From Albidovulum sediminicola (GTDB lineage: Bacteria > Pseudomonadota > Alphaproteobacteria > Rhodobacterales > Rhodobacteraceae), in the NCBI RefSeq assembly GCF_025751575.1, contig NZ_JAOWLA010000007.1:1-64000 (forward strand): a DNA stretch of 64,000 nt. Direction: 5' to 3'. The notes beneath the pieces were generated by a model, which did not search any database, was not told the DNA's origin, and saw nothing but the letters and a program-made list of their open reading frames with translations. The position numbers and the translations under genes are program-made. Positions 49,925-59,441 of this stretch are shown here, piece by piece (within the stretch, counting starts at the first letter, position 1; every line of letters starts with the position of its first letter).

Positions 49925-49997
49925 AGACTCGAACTTCCACGGGGGTTAGCCCACAGCGACCTCAACGCTGCGCGTCTACCAATTCCGCCACAACCGC
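49911..49997 (-). tRNA. tRNA-Leu (anticodon GAG), integration target of the island
   Basis: Reading the minus strand from 49997 gives an 87-nt tRNA: acceptor stem GCGGTTG/CAACCGC, D arm GGCGGAATTGGTAGACGCGC, anticodon arm CAGCG-TTGAGGT-CGCTG with anticodon GAG, a long leucine-type variable arm, T arm with GTTCGAGTC, and encoded CCA. It reads CUC codons. The last 14 nt (including CCA) are duplicated at attL, so integration left the tRNA intact. Confidence 0.95.
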
Positions 49998-50113
49998 ACT
50001 CTGTACCGGGTCGTGCCCGGCGAGGTGCGCGCTTCTTAGCCGAGCGTTTCGGGGATGTGAAGGGGATTCTTGGAGCGGGCCAAAAATTCCTTCACACCCT
50101 CCGAAGGCCGTGG

Positions 50114-51394
50114 TCAGTTGGAGCTCTGCGGCACCTGGAAGCTGGGCAGGGCGGCGGGGACCGGCTCTGTCATCGCGTCATCCTCGCGGCCCACCATGGC
50201 ATAGGCGGCCTTGCGCAGAAGCTGCATGCGTTCGGGCTGGCCGGGCGCGAAAACCGCGGCGCCCGGACGGTCCGCGCCCTCCAACGCGAGGCCATACCAG
50301 TCGAAGGCAAGGTCGGTGCGCTGGTTGGCGCCGAAGCCCTGGCTCAGGTGGTGGCCCAGAAGCTCGGCATAGGCGGTCTCGCCCAACCCGGCGAGCAGCA
50401 GCGCGGAGGCCGTCGCCACGTCCATCGCATCCGAGCGGTAGCCGACCGAAAGGCAGATCTTCGCCGTCGAGGACAGTTGCGCGGGCGGCATGCCGGTGCC
50501 CACCGCGAACCCGCGGACCTTTTCCAGAACCGCCGGCGCGGGGCTGAGCGACAGGTCGGCCAGCTCGCCCTTCATCGCGGGGCCGAAGCCCGCGCATTGC
50601 TGCGCGATCTGTTCGGGCGTGGTGCCCGGAACACGGGCGGCCAGTTCCTCCCCCTGGGCGATCGCGTAGGACCGGGTCAGGCAGAGCTGCTCGCCCAGGG
50701 CGTCCATCGGGTTGGTCATGTCCGCGACCGTGGTGTAGCCGCCGTTGGTGGTGGTCATCAGACCCACGCGGTTGCAGAAGGAGGCAAGCGAAACCTGCGT
50801 GCCCGCCGCGCCCAGGAAGGTGGGCAGGCCGGTCGCGGGCGCCGGTGCCGCCGCGATTGTAGGCTCGGCAGGGGCTGCCGGGGCCGCTGGCGCGGCCTGC
50901 GTCACGGCGGGGGTGATGCCCATGGCCTCATCCCGCCAGGTGACGAGAAGCCCGCGCATGCCCATCGGGTTGGCGGCCGCCGCCTGCATCGTGGCCGGCC
51001 CCCCCGCGACGGCGCGGTGGTAGGACGCGATCAGGTGGCTACGCTCATACTCCGTCAGCTGGCCGGTGGGCGGATAGCCGAGCGTCATCTGGTAGTCGGC
51101 GATCGCCGAGCGCGACCGGCTTCCCAGAACGCCGTCGGGGGTTCCGGCGGGATAGCCGAAATAGTTCAGCGCCGTCTGCACCTCGGCATTCGCGGTACGC
51201 TGGGCGGAACTGACCTGCGGCGCGGCATAGGTCCTTTGCTTCTTCTTGTTGGCCTCGTTCACGATCACGCCGCCGACGACACCCCCGACGACGCCGCCCA
51301 CCAACGCGTCGCCAAAGTCGGCGCGGGCCGGGGCGCCCTGTGCGGCGATCAGCGCCGCGGCCATGCACGAAGTTGCAATCCGATTGGTTTTCAT
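50114..51394 (-). CDS. Exported peptidoglycan-binding-domain protein
   Basis: A 426-residue protein with a signal peptide (cleavage near PARADF). A glycine zipper-like stretch (VGGVVGGVVGGVIV) at residues 32-47 follows, then a peptidoglycan-binding type 1 segment (VQTALNYFGYPAGTPDGVLGSRSRSAI, about residues 72-98). An Ala/Pro-rich linker leads to a C-terminal domain of about 220 residues with paired cysteines that I do not recognise. It is probably periplasmic and wall-associated. First chromosomal gene beyond the island, with normal GC-rich codon use. Confidence 0.75.
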   Translation of the reverse strand: MKTNRIATSCMAAALIAAQGAPARADFGDALVGGVVGGVVGGVIVNEANKKKQRTYAAPQVSSAQRTANAEVQTALNYFGYPAGTPDGVLGSRSRSAIADYQMTLGYPPTGQLTEYERSHLIASYHRAVAGGPATMQAAAANPMGMRGLLVTWRDEAMGITPAVTQAAPAAPAAPAEPTIAAAPAPATGLPTFLGAAGTQVSLASFCNRVGLMTTTNGGYTTVADMTNPMDALGEQLCLTRSYAIAQGEELAARVPGTTPEQIAQQCAGFGPAMKGELADLSLSPAPAVLEKVRGFAVGTGMPPAQLSSTAKICLSVGYRSDAMDVATASALLLAGLGETAYAELLGHHLSQGFGANQRTDLAFDWYGLALEGADRPGAAVFAPGQPERMQLLRKAAYAMVGREDDAMTEPVPAALPSFQVPQSSN

Positions 51395-51543
51395 TCCACC
51401 TACTCCCGTAACAAAGGCAATCTGGCCGGGCCGAGTCGTCGCGATGGACGGCGGGGTCCTGCCAATTTAAATCCGTGTCCAGTGTGCGCCCGGAGGCCGG
51501 TTCTGGCAACCCGGGATGTCCGGCAAGACCGCGGGGGGAATGC

Positions 51544-52188
51544 ATGGTCGAATGGATCGAAAGCCAGGGTCTCGTCCCCTACGAGGCCGCCCTGGCCGAG
51601 ATGGAGGCGCGCGTCGCGGCCATGCACGAAGGCCGTGCGACCGAGGCGATCTGGCTCTTGGAGCACCCCCCGCTTTATACTGCGGGCACCTCCGCGCGGG
51701 CCGAGGATCTGATCGATCCGGGCCGCTTCCCGGTCCATGTGGCCGGGCGGGGCGGGCAATACACCTACCATGGGCCCGGCCAGCGCGTGGCCTATGTCAT
51801 GCTTGACCTCAACCGGCGCGGCCGCGATGTGCGCGCTTTCGTTCACCGCCTCGAAAGCTGGGTGATCGCGACCCTGGCGGAGTTCAACGTCGTCGGAGAA
51901 ATCCGCGAGGGCCGGGTGGGCGTCTGGGTCCGCCGCCCCGAAAAGGGCCTGAACGCCGATGGCTCGGTGCGGGAGGACAAGATCGCCGCCATCGGCATCA
52001 AGCTGCGCCGCTGGATCAGCTTCCACGGCATATCGATCAACGTGGAGCCGGATCTGGATCACTTCGGCGGCATCGTGCCCTGCGGCATCCATGAGCACGG
52101 GGTGACGAGCCTGGTCGACCTCGGCCTGCCCGTCACGATGCACGATCTCGATGTCGCCCTGAAGGCCGCGTTCGAGCGCACGTTCTGA
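51544..52188 (+). CDS. lipB: Octanoyl-[acyl-carrier-protein]:protein octanoyltransferase
   Basis: A 214-residue LipB. It shows the substrate-binding motif [21 protein letters not shown] (residues about 70-90), the catalytic lysine in [10 protein letters not shown] and the catalytic cysteine in [16 protein letters not shown]. It moves octanoate from ACP to lipoyl domains, so it is needed for the E2 proteins such as the one encoded at 18316-19608. ATG 51544 follows GGGGGGAATGC. Divergent from the preceding gene. Confidence 0.95.
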   Translation: MVEWIESQGLVPYEAALAEMEARVAAMHEGRATEAIWLLEHPPLYTAGTSARAEDLIDPGRFPVHVAGRGGQYTYHGPGQRVAYVMLDLNRRGRDVRAFVHRLESWVIATLAEFNVVGEIREGRVGVWVRRPEKGLNADGSVREDKIAAIGIKLRRWISFHGISINVEPDLDHFGGIVPCGIHEHGVTSLVDLGLPVTMHDLDVALKAAFERTF

Positions 52189-52259
52189 CCGTTTGAAAAG
52201 TCAGTTGACCAAAGCCGCTGATTGCGGGGTATCTCCCGGGCCGTCGGGACAAGGTGCAG

Positions 52260-52397
52260 TTAGTCGTCGGTCGCGAGGCTGTGGTTCGGCTGAAGATGAC
52301 CACCGGTCAGCTCGGGTGCCGCGTCCTCGGTCGGAGTGGGCGAACAGGCCGCAAGGGCGCACAACATCATCATGAGCATCGAAGCGCGTTTGAACAT
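52260..52397 (-). CDS. Very small lipoprotein (45 residues)
   Basis: A short gene: ATG at 52397-52395 behind AAGGAAAACCT, stop TAA at 52262-52260. The product opens MFKRASMLMMMLCALAACS, a complete lipoprotein signal with lipobox LAAC (Cys18), leaving a mature peptide of 28 residues that is polar and Pro/Thr-rich. Size and build are like entericidin-type or other miniature outer-membrane lipoproteins. The good ribosome binding site and clean signal make it a credible gene despite its length. Confidence 0.7.
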   Translation of the reverse strand: MFKRASMLMMMLCALAACSPTPTEDAAPELTGGHLQPNHSLATDD

Positions 52398-52508
52398 AGG
52401 TTTTCCTTCCCCATGAGGCGAAGCCACGAGATGCGCGTTTCAAACAAATGCAGGGTATCACAATCGGCGGTTGCGGTCGAGTGAACGCGCAAGCACCCAG
52501 GGCCGCGC

Positions 52509-52525
52509 GGCCTGTAAAACAGGCC
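52509..52525. other. Small GC-rich hairpin upstream of the cytochrome c gene
   Basis: GGCCTGT-AAA-ACAGGCC, a perfect 7-bp stem, lies between the miniature lipoprotein and the cytochrome c genes. No T-run. It may be a leader hairpin or a weak stop. Confidence 0.4.
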
Positions 52526-52646
52526 CAGAGGCGCGGGCCACCATGTGGACCGGCTTGACTTATCGCAAGTCGCGTCCGACCGTCGCATGGTAGAAGCGAC
52601 CGGAAAACCCTATCAGATCGCAAGCAACAACAACCGAGGACCCGAA

Positions 52647-53057
52647 ATGAAATCCATTCTCATTGCCGCAATCGCGACCCTTTCGGTGGCCGGCCCGGTG
52701 CTGGCCGATGGCGACGCCGCCGAGGGCGAGGCCCAGTTCAAGAAATGCAAGGCCTGCCACGCGATCATCGCCGACGACGGGACCGAGATCCAGAAGGGCG
52801 GCAAGACCGGGCCGAACCTTTACGGCGTGATCGGCCGCGCGGTCGCCTCGGCCGACTTCAAATACAGCGCCGACATGGTCGCGGCCGGAGAATCGGGCCT
52901 GGTCTGGGACGAGGTTGAAGTGGCCGCCTTCATCACCGACCCCTCTGCCTGGGTCAAGGAAAAGACCGGCAACGACGGTGCGAAGAGCAAGATGACCTTC
53001 AAGCTGAAGGATGATCAGGACGATCTCGCGGCCTATCTCGCGTCCGTGGTCCAGTAA
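52647..53057 (+). CDS. Class I cytochrome c (cytochrome c2/c550-like)
   Basis: A 136-residue periplasmic cytochrome. Signal peptide to about residue 20 (GPVLA), haem-binding CKACH (Cys34, Cys37, His38) and axial Met115 in KSKMTFKL. The GPNLYGVIGR segment and the length match the soluble c2/c550 electron carriers of Rhodobacter and Paracoccus. It probably delivers electrons to the aa3 oxidase encoded next. Start 52647 follows CGAGGACCCGAA. Confidence 0.9.
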   Translation: MKSILIAAIATLSVAGPVLADGDAAEGEAQFKKCKACHAIIADDGTEIQKGGKTGPNLYGVIGRAVASADFKYSADMVAAGESGLVWDEVEVAAFITDPSAWVKEKTGNDGAKSKMTFKLKDDQDDLAAYLASVVQ

Positions 53058-53072
53058 TCGACGCCTGACAAG

Positions 53073-53102
53073 GGGGTGAGGCAATTTTTCCTGCCTCACC
53101 CC
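53073..53102 (+). terminator. Strong hairpin after the cytochrome c gene
   Basis: GGGGTGAGGCA pairs perfectly with TGCCTCACCCC over an eight-base loop rich in T, 15 bp after the cytochrome stop codon. No T-run follows the stem. Likely an end-of-message structure separating cytochrome c from ctaD. Confidence 0.7.
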
Positions 53103-53202
53103 GGTATCTGCGATTGCCCATTCCAAACGTGCCAATTATTACGGGCATGTAGCTAAGCGCGGGTGGGAGACCTGCGTCTCGCGAATGGAATGGGAGAACA
53201 GC

Positions 53203-54897
53203 ATGGCCGACGCAGCCGTACATGGCCACGGCGAACATGGACACCCGGGGTTCTTTACCCGCTGGTTCATGTCGACCAATCACAAGGATATCGGCATCCT
53301 TTACCTCTTCACGGCTGCCGCCGTGGGGTTCATCTCCGTCGTCTTCACCGTCTACATGCGGCTGGAGCTGATGGAGCCGGGCGTCCAGTACATGTGCCAG
53401 GAAGGCGCGCGTATGATCGCCAATCCGGCTGAGGCCTGCACCCCGAACGGGCACCTCTGGAACGTGATGATCACCTATCACGGCGTTCTGATGATGTTCT
53501 TCGTGGTCATCCCGGCGCTGTTCGGCGGCTTCGGCAACTATTTCATGCCGCTGCACATCGGTGCGCCGGACATGGCCTTCCCGCGGATGAACAACCTCAG
53601 CTACTGGCTCTACGTCGCGGGCACCTCGCTGGGCGTCGCCTCGATGCTGGCACCGGGCGGCAACGGCAGCCTGACCGAGGGGCTGGGCGCTGGCGCGGGC
53701 GTGGGCTGGGTGCTTTACCCGCCGCTGACGACGACCGCTGAGGGCGGCTTCGCCATGGACCTCGCGATCTTTGCGGTGCACGTCTCGGGCGCCTCCTCGA
53801 TCCTGGGCGCGATCAACATCATCACGACCTTCCTGAACATGCGCGCGCCGGGCATGACGCTGCACAAGGTGCCGCTGTTCGCCTGGTCCGTGTTCGTCAC
53901 CGCCTGGCTGATCCTGCTGTCGCTGCCGGTTCTCGCGGGCGCGATCACCATGCTGCTGACCGACCGCAACTTCGGAACCACCTTCTTCTCGCCCTCGGGC
54001 GGCGGTGACCCGATCCTCTACCAGCACATCCTGTGGTTCTTCGGTCACCCCGAGGTCTACATCATCATCGTGCCGGGCTTCGGGATCATCAGCCACGTCA
54101 TCGCGACGTTCTCGAAGAAGCCGATCTTCGGCTATCTGCCGATGGTCTACGCGATGGTGGGCATCGGGGTTCTGGGCTTCGTCGTCTGGGCGCACCACAT
54201 GTACACCGTCGGCATGTCGCTGACGCAGCAGTCCTACTTCATGCTGGCGACCATGGTCATCGCGGTGCCCACCGGCATCAAGGTCTTCTCCTGGATCGCG
54301 ACGATGTGGGGCGGCTCGATCGAGTTCAAGACGCCGATGCTCTGGGCCTTCGGGTTCCTGTTCCTCTTCACGGTCGGCGGCGTGACCGGCGTGGTGCTGA
54401 GCCAGGCGCCGGTGGACCGGGTCTACCACGACACCTACTATGTCGTGGCGCACTTCCACTATGTGATGTCGCTGGGCGCGGTCTTCGCGATCTTCGCCGG
54501 CATCTACTACTGGATGGGCAAGATGTCGGGCCGTCAGTACCCGGAATGGGCGGGCAAGCTGCACTTCTGGACGATGTTCATTGGTGCGAACCTGACCTTC
54601 TTCCCGCAGCACTTCCTGGGCCGCCAGGGCATGCCGCGCCGCTACATCGACTACCCGGAGGCCTTCGCCTACTGGAACCAGATCTCGTCGATCGGCGCGT
54701 TCATCTCCTTCGCTTCCTTCGTGTTCTTCATCGGCATCGTGTTCTACACGCTCCTCGCCGGGAAGCGCGAAACCCGGGCGAACTACTGGAACGAATACGC
54801 CGACACGCTGGAATGGACCCTTCCGTCCCCGCCGCCGGAGCATACGTTCGAACAGCTCCCGAAGCGTGAGGATTGGGACAAGGGCCACGCCCACTGA
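53203..54897 (+). CDS. ctaD: Cytochrome c oxidase subunit I, aa3 type
   Basis: A 564-residue haem-copper oxidase catalytic subunit with twelve membrane segments. Haem a and CuB ligands are visible: [24 protein letters not shown] (with the crosslinked His-Tyr), AHHMYTVGM and HFHYVMSLG. Proton-channel residues are in the usual places (for example [20 protein letters not shown]). It reduces O2 to water with electrons from cytochrome c and pumps protons. ATG 53203 follows GGGAGAACAGC. Subunits II and III are not in this window, as is common in Rhodobacterales where ctaD stands alone. Confidence 0.97.
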   Translation: MADAAVHGHGEHGHPGFFTRWFMSTNHKDIGILYLFTAAAVGFISVVFTVYMRLELMEPGVQYMCQEGARMIANPAEACTPNGHLWNVMITYHGVLMMFFVVIPALFGGFGNYFMPLHIGAPDMAFPRMNNLSYWLYVAGTSLGVASMLAPGGNGSLTEGLGAGAGVGWVLYPPLTTTAEGGFAMDLAIFAVHVSGASSILGAINIITTFLNMRAPGMTLHKVPLFAWSVFVTAWLILLSLPVLAGAITMLLTDRNFGTTFFSPSGGGDPILYQHILWFFGHPEVYIIIVPGFGIISHVIATFSKKPIFGYLPMVYAMVGIGVLGFVVWAHHMYTVGMSLTQQSYFMLATMVIAVPTGIKVFSWIATMWGGSIEFKTPMLWAFGFLFLFTVGGVTGVVLSQAPVDRVYHDTYYVVAHFHYVMSLGAVFAIFAGIYYWMGKMSGRQYPEWAGKLHFWTMFIGANLTFFPQHFLGRQGMPRRYIDYPEAFAYWNQISSIGAFISFASFVFFIGIVFYTLLAGKRETRANYWNEYADTLEWTLPSPPPEHTFEQLPKREDWDKGHAH

Positions 54898-54914
54898 TCC
54901 GGCAGAAAACGAAG

Positions 54915-54948
54915 GCGGCCCCGGAGCGATCCGGGGCCGCAGTCTTTT
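54915..54948 (+). terminator. Rho-independent terminator after ctaD
   Basis: GCGGCCCCGGA, loop GCGA, TCCGGGGCCGC, then AGTCTTTT. It lies 18 bp after the ctaD stop codon. Confidence 0.88.
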
Positions 54949-54991
54949 GGGGGACAGCCCCTCTCACCGCTTACCCAACCGGCGCTGACCC

Positions 54992-55486
54992 ATGCCCTAT
55001 GAATGGACCCGGCCCGGGGTTTCGGGCGACGCACCGGCCGAGCTTCATCTCTGGCCCTACCGCTCGCTCGGGCCGCGGGGCTTTGCCGTGTTCATCGGGG
55101 CGACGGTCGCGATGCTGGCCGTTCCGCTGCTCGCGGTTCTGGGCACCGCGATCCTCTGGGTTCTGCTGGCCTTCATGATCGCGGCGGTCGCGGGCATGTG
55201 GTGGGCGCTCCGCCGAAACTGGCGCGATGCAAGCGTGAGCGAGGTTCTGACGCTGGAGCCTGGGCGCATCGCGATCCGGCGGCGCGAGTCCGACGGGACC
55301 CTGCGCCACTGGGAGGCCAACCCCTACTGGACTTCCGTCAACCTGCGGGCCACGGGCGGTCCGGTCGCGCAGTATCTGACCCTGAAAGGTGGCGGGCGGG
55401 AGGTCGAGCTGGGCGCCTTCCTCACCCCGGAAGAGCGTGTCTCACTGGCGGAAGCGCTGCGCAAACGGCTGGGCGAGATCCGGTAG
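54992..55486 (+). CDS. DUF2244 integral membrane protein
   Basis: A 164-residue protein with two adjacent membrane segments (residues about 28-75, GFAVFIGATVAMLAVPLLAVLG and ILWVLLAFMIAAVAGMWW) and a C-terminal cytoplasmic domain with WEANPYWTSVNL. This is the DUF2244 family, usually found next to cytochrome oxidase genes in alphaproteobacteria. A role in oxidase biogenesis is plausible but not shown. Confidence 0.85.
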   Translation: MPYEWTRPGVSGDAPAELHLWPYRSLGPRGFAVFIGATVAMLAVPLLAVLGTAILWVLLAFMIAAVAGMWWALRRNWRDASVSEVLTLEPGRIAIRRRESDGTLRHWEANPYWTSVNLRATGGPVAQYLTLKGGGREVELGAFLTPEERVSLAEALRKRLGEIR

Positions 55487-55560
55487 CGCTATGCGACCGT
55501 CCCGCGCCGTTGCGCACCCCCGGCACCCACTTGAATCAAGCTAACCTGATCGCCAAGGCC

Positions 55561-56019
55561 TCAGCCCAGCCGGTCCTTCACGCGCGGGCCGACAGCGCCG
55601 AAATCCATCTGCCCGGTATGGCGGGCCTTGAGCGCGGCCATGACCTTGCCCATGTCCCGGATCGTCGCCGCGCCGGTCTCGGCGACGGCGGCGTCAATGG
55701 CAGCGGCGACTTCGTCGTCGTTGAGTTGACGAGGCAGGAACTCCTCGATGACCTTGATTTCGCCCTGTTCCTTCTCCGCCAGTTCCAGCCGCCCGCCTTC
55801 CTCGTAGGCGCGCGCGCTTTCCTGACGCTGCTTGACCATGCGGCCAAGGATGGCCAGCACCTCGGCATCGCCGACGCCGCCTTCACCGCCCTCGCCGCGC
55901 AGGGCAATTTCCTTATCCTTGATGGCCGCGTTGATCAGCCTCAGTGTCGACAGCCGATCCGCGTCGCGCGATTTCATCGCGTCTTTCAGCGCAGCGGCGA
56001 TCCGGTCCCGCATATTCAT
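55561..56019 (-). CDS. yqeY: GatB/YqeY family protein
   Basis: A 152-residue protein matching the YqeY family: MNMRDRIAAALKDAMKSRD, LSTLRLINAAIKDKEI, then FLPRQLNDDEVAAAID and the tail DMGKVMAALKARHTGQMDFG. The family resembles the tail domain of GatB and may modulate tRNA-dependent amidation. Start 56019 is chosen by family length; 56037 and 56082 are alternatives, none with a strong ribosome binding site. Divergent from carA. Confidence 0.85.
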   Translation of the reverse strand: MNMRDRIAAALKDAMKSRDADRLSTLRLINAAIKDKEIALRGEGGEGGVGDAEVLAILGRMVKQRQESARAYEEGGRLELAEKEQGEIKVIEEFLPRQLNDDEVAAAIDAAVAETGAATIRDMGKVMAALKARHTGQMDFGAVGPRVKDRLG

Positions 56020-56202
56020 CCGGTGTGCCATCCCCATGGTGTTCCGAGCGCCCACATTACCTGCTCCGCTTTCGTGATACAACCATGCAATTTTTGCTTA
56101 ACTCATTGATATCGTTGAGTAAGCTAAATCACGCCGAGCCCCTTGACCACGACCGCCGGTTCCCCGTAGTTTCCGCGGGATTTGAGCATCGGGAGTCGCG
56201 CC

Positions 56203-57369
56203 ATGCCGCAAAGCCAAGAGCCCACCGCAAGACCCACGGCCTGCCTGGCGCTGGCCGACGGAACGCTGTTCTTCGGCCACGGTTTCGGCGCTACCGGAGA
56301 GACGGTGGCGGAGCTGTGTTTCAACACCGCGATGACCGGCTACCAGGAGATCATGACCGACCCCTCCTATGCGGGCCAGGTCGTGACCTTCACCTTCCCC
56401 CATATCGGCAACGTCGGTGTCAACCCCGAGGATGACGAGGCGGCCGAACCGGTCGCAGCCGGCATGGTCGTCAAATGGGACCCGACCGAGCCCTCGAACT
56501 GGCGCGCGGTCGAGGAGTTGACCAGTTGGCTTACCCGCCGCGGGCGGATCGGCATCGGCGGGCTCGACACCCGCCGCCTGACCCGTGCGATCCGTCAGCA
56601 GGGCGCGCCCCATGTCGCGCTGGCGCACGATCCCTCGGGCAACTTCGATGTCGCGGCGCTGGTCGCCAAGGCCCGCGCCTGGTCGGGTCTTGTCGGGCTC
56701 GACCTCGCCAAGGATGTCACCTGCGTGCAAAGCTACCGCTGGGATGAGGCCCGCTGGGCCTGGCCGCAGGGCTACACGCGGCGCGAGGGCGAGGGCCTGC
56801 GCGTCGTCGCCATCGACTACGGTGCGAAGCGCAACATCCTGCGCTGCCTCGCCTCGGCTGGTTGCGATGTCACCGTGCTTCCCGCGACGGCGACCGCAGA
56901 AGAGGTGCTGGCTCTGAACCCCGAAGGCGTGTTCCTGTCGAACGGTCCCGGCGACCCTGCGGCCACCGGCGCCTATGCCGTGCCGATGATCCAAGGCGTT
57001 CTGGAGCGCGAGCTGCCGGTCTTCGGCATTTGTCTGGGCCACCAGATGCTCGCCCTCGCGCTTGGGGCGAAGACCATCAAGATGAACCACGGCCACCACG
57101 GCGCCAACCACCCGGTCAAGGACCTCGAGTCCGGCAAGGTGGAGATCACCTCGATGAACCACGGTTTCGCGGTGGACAGCCAGACCCTGCCTGCGGGCGT
57201 GGTCGAAACCCATGTCAGCCTCTTCGACGGCTCGAACTGCGGTATCCGCATTGCCGATCGCCCGGTGTTTTCGGTCCAGCACCACCCCGAGGCGAGCCCC
57301 GGCCCGCAGGACAGCTTCTATCTGTTCGAGCGGTTCGCCCAGGCCATGCGCGCACGCCGCGCCGCCTGA
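56203..57369 (+). CDS. carA: Carbamoyl-phosphate synthase small subunit
   Basis: A 388-residue glutaminase subunit. The N-terminal domain (LALADGTLFFGHGFGATGET, NTAMTGYQEIMTDPSY) is followed by a class I glutamine amidotransferase domain with the nucleophile Cys277 in FGICLGHQML and the His-Glu pair in SVQHHPEASPG. It supplies ammonia to CarB for pyrimidine and arginine synthesis. ATG 56203 follows GGGAGTCGCGCC. carB is not in the window. An inverted repeat with GTTAAC halves (57368-57397) overlaps the stop codon and may end the transcript. Confidence 0.96.
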   Translation: MPQSQEPTARPTACLALADGTLFFGHGFGATGETVAELCFNTAMTGYQEIMTDPSYAGQVVTFTFPHIGNVGVNPEDDEAAEPVAAGMVVKWDPTEPSNWRAVEELTSWLTRRGRIGIGGLDTRRLTRAIRQQGAPHVALAHDPSGNFDVAALVAKARAWSGLVGLDLAKDVTCVQSYRWDEARWAWPQGYTRREGEGLRVVAIDYGAKRNILRCLASAGCDVTVLPATATAEEVLALNPEGVFLSNGPGDPAATGAYAVPMIQGVLERELPVFGICLGHQMLALALGAKTIKMNHGHHGANHPVKDLESGKVEITSMNHGFAVDSQTLPAGVVETHVSLFDGSNCGIRIADRPVFSVQHHPEASPGPQDSFYLFERFAQAMRARRAA

Positions 57370-57397
57370 GGCCGTTAACGGGCCGTTAACCGGCCTC
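57368..57397 (+). terminator. Inverted repeat at the end of carA
   Basis: GAGGCC-GTTAAC and GTTAACCGGCCTC face each other across GGGCC, starting inside the carA stop codon. A stem of about 12 bp with one bulge can form. No T-run follows. Possible terminator or processing site between carA and the glycosyltransferase. Confidence 0.5.
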
Positions 57398-57431
57398 GGC
57401 GCAGCATGCCCCCGAACCGACGAGGGGGCAG

Positions 57432-59441
57432 ATGCCGCTTATCGCGCGACACACAGCGATGCCGTCCGTGGCTCTGCCGCGCCCCGTGGCGGTTTCGGAC
57501 GGCCCGCGCCGCTGTGCCAGGCCGGAGCGTACCCCGCTGGGTCGCATCCTTCTGGATCGCCGCGCCGTCGACCCCGGCCACATGCTCCGTGCGCTCGCCC
57601 TTCAGGCCCGCGCAGAGGCTCGGCTGGGGGATATCCTTCTGGCGCATCGCTGGGTCGACGAGGCGGATCTGGTCGCCGCGCTTTGCGAGCAGTGGGGCGC
57701 AGAGGCCGTCGATCTGGCGGCCACTCCCCCCGACGCGCGCCTGATCGAAAGCTTCGGAGCGGAGCGCTGCCTGGCCGAGGGGGTGGTCCCTTGGCGCCGG
57801 GTCGGGGCCGTCACCGTCATCGCCACCGCGCGGCCGGAGGCGTTCGCGCGGCTTAGGCAGGATCTTAGGCCGATCTTTGGCCGTTGCGTTCCCGCCATCG
57901 CGTCCGAACGGGCGGTGCGCGCGGCGATCGCCTCCTCCCGCGACCGCAGCCTCGCGCGCAAGGCTGAAACCCGAACCCCCGAACGTGAAAGTTGCCGGGG
58001 AATGGGCTCGTCGCGGGCGACGCTCATGGGCTGGGGGGCACTTGCCACCCTCGCGCTGGCCGGCCTGCTTGCCCCAGGTCCGGTCTTCGTCGCGTTCGCG
58101 CTCTGGGCGATTGTCACGCTGTTCCTGACGACGGCGCTGAAGGCGCTGGCCTTTTGGGCGGAGTGGCGCGCCGTTCGGCGCGCAAGCCCCGCGCTCCTGG
58201 CGCCCTCGCCCGGCCGCCTGCCGGTCGTGTCGGTCATGGTGCCACTGTTCCGGGAAGACGACATCGCGCCCCGCCTCGTCGCGCGGCTTGGCCGGATCGA
58301 TTACCCGCGCGAACTTCTCGATATCGTCCTCGTCGTCGAGGAGGTGGACACGAAGACCCAGGCCGCGCTCGCCAGGGTGCGGCTTCCGAACTGGATGCGG
58401 CTGGTGCTGGTGCCCGACGGGCCGATCCGCACGAAGCCGCGGGCGCTGAACTACGCGCTCGCCTTCTGCCGCGGCCGCATCATCGGGGTCTGGGATGCGG
58501 AGGACGCCCCGGAGCCCGGCCAGATCCACCAGATCGTGCGCCGCTTCGCCGAGGTGGGGCCGGAGGTCGCCTGCCTGCAGGGTGTGCTCGACTACTACAA
58601 CGCCGACCACAACTGGCTGACCCGCTGCTTCACCGTCGAATACGCGGCGTGGTTCAGGGCCATGCTGCCCGGCCTCGCGCGGTTGGGCCTCGTCGTGCCG
58701 CTGGGCGGGACCACGGTCTTTTTCCGGCGGGAGGCGCTTGAGGATCTGGGCGGATGGGATGCGCATAACGTGACCGAGGACGCTGACCTCGGCCTCAGGC
58801 TCGCGCGGCACGGCTACCGGACGGAGCTTGTCGCGACCGTGACCGAGGAGGAACCGAACTGCCGCGTCCTGCCCTGGATCCGCCAACGCTCCCGCTGGCA
58901 GAAGGGCTATGCGATCACCTGGGCGGTCCATATGCGCGATCCGGTCCGCCTCTGGCGGGAACTCGGCGCGCGGGGCTTCTGGGGGGTGCAGATCCTGTTC
59001 CTCGGCTCGCTGTCTCAGGCGGTGCTTGCGCCGGTCCTGTGGTCGTTCTGGGCGCTGAGCCTCGGTTTGCCGCATCCGGCGGCTGCGATGGCCGGAAGCG
59101 GATGGCTCGCCGCGCTCTGGTCGCTGTTCATGGTGAGCGAGGCCGTAACCCTGGCCTCGGCGGCCTGGTCGCTGCGCGGGCGCAAGCATCGCCACCTGAT
59201 CAAGTGGGTTCCGCTGATGCATCTCTACATGCCGCTCGCCTCGCTTTCATCCTACAAGGCGATTTACGAGGTCGTGTGCCGCCCCTTCTATTGGGACAAG
59301 ACGGCGCATGGGATCATCGACGGTGCGGTCGGCGCGGGTCCCGCTCGGGGCGGCGGGACGCTGAAGCCCGCGCTGATTCGCTTGCGCCGCGGTGGTGGTT
59401 CCGCCGTGACGCCCGGCACCGAGGGCGTCAGGACCCGCTGA
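57432..59441 (+). CDS. Family 2 glycosyltransferase with N-terminal MshEN (c-di-GMP-binding) domain
   Basis: A 669-residue membrane glycosyltransferase. Residues 35-58 and 64-87 are two copies of the 24-residue MshEN motif (x-L-G-x-x-L-L ... L-x-x-A-L-x-x-Q) separated by exactly five residues. Two membrane segments follow (about 195-240), then the GT2 domain with DAEDAPEPG, TEDADLGLRL and QRSRWQKGY (QxxRW), and C-terminal membrane segments. It should polymerise or transfer sugars into an exported polysaccharide, with activity gated by cyclic di-GMP. GAGGGGGCAG precedes the ATG. It converges on and overlaps ackA by 14 bp. Confidence 0.85.
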   Translation: MPLIARHTAMPSVALPRPVAVSDGPRRCARPERTPLGRILLDRRAVDPGHMLRALALQARAEARLGDILLAHRWVDEADLVAALCEQWGAEAVDLAATPPDARLIESFGAERCLAEGVVPWRRVGAVTVIATARPEAFARLRQDLRPIFGRCVPAIASERAVRAAIASSRDRSLARKAETRTPERESCRGMGSSRATLMGWGALATLALAGLLAPGPVFVAFALWAIVTLFLTTALKALAFWAEWRAVRRASPALLAPSPGRLPVVSVMVPLFREDDIAPRLVARLGRIDYPRELLDIVLVVEEVDTKTQAALARVRLPNWMRLVLVPDGPIRTKPRALNYALAFCRGRIIGVWDAEDAPEPGQIHQIVRRFAEVGPEVACLQGVLDYYNADHNWLTRCFTVEYAAWFRAMLPGLARLGLVVPLGGTTVFFRREALEDLGGWDAHNVTEDADLGLRLARHGYRTELVATVTEEEPNCRVLPWIRQRSRWQKGYAITWAVHMRDPVRLWRELGARGFWGVQILFLGSLSQAVLAPVLWSFWALSLGLPHPAAAMAGSGWLAALWSLFMVSEAVTLASAAWSLRGRKHRHLIKWVPLMHLYMPLASLSSYKAIYEVVCRPFYWDKTAHGIIDGAVGAGPARGGGTLKPALIRLRRGGGSAVTPGTEGVRTR

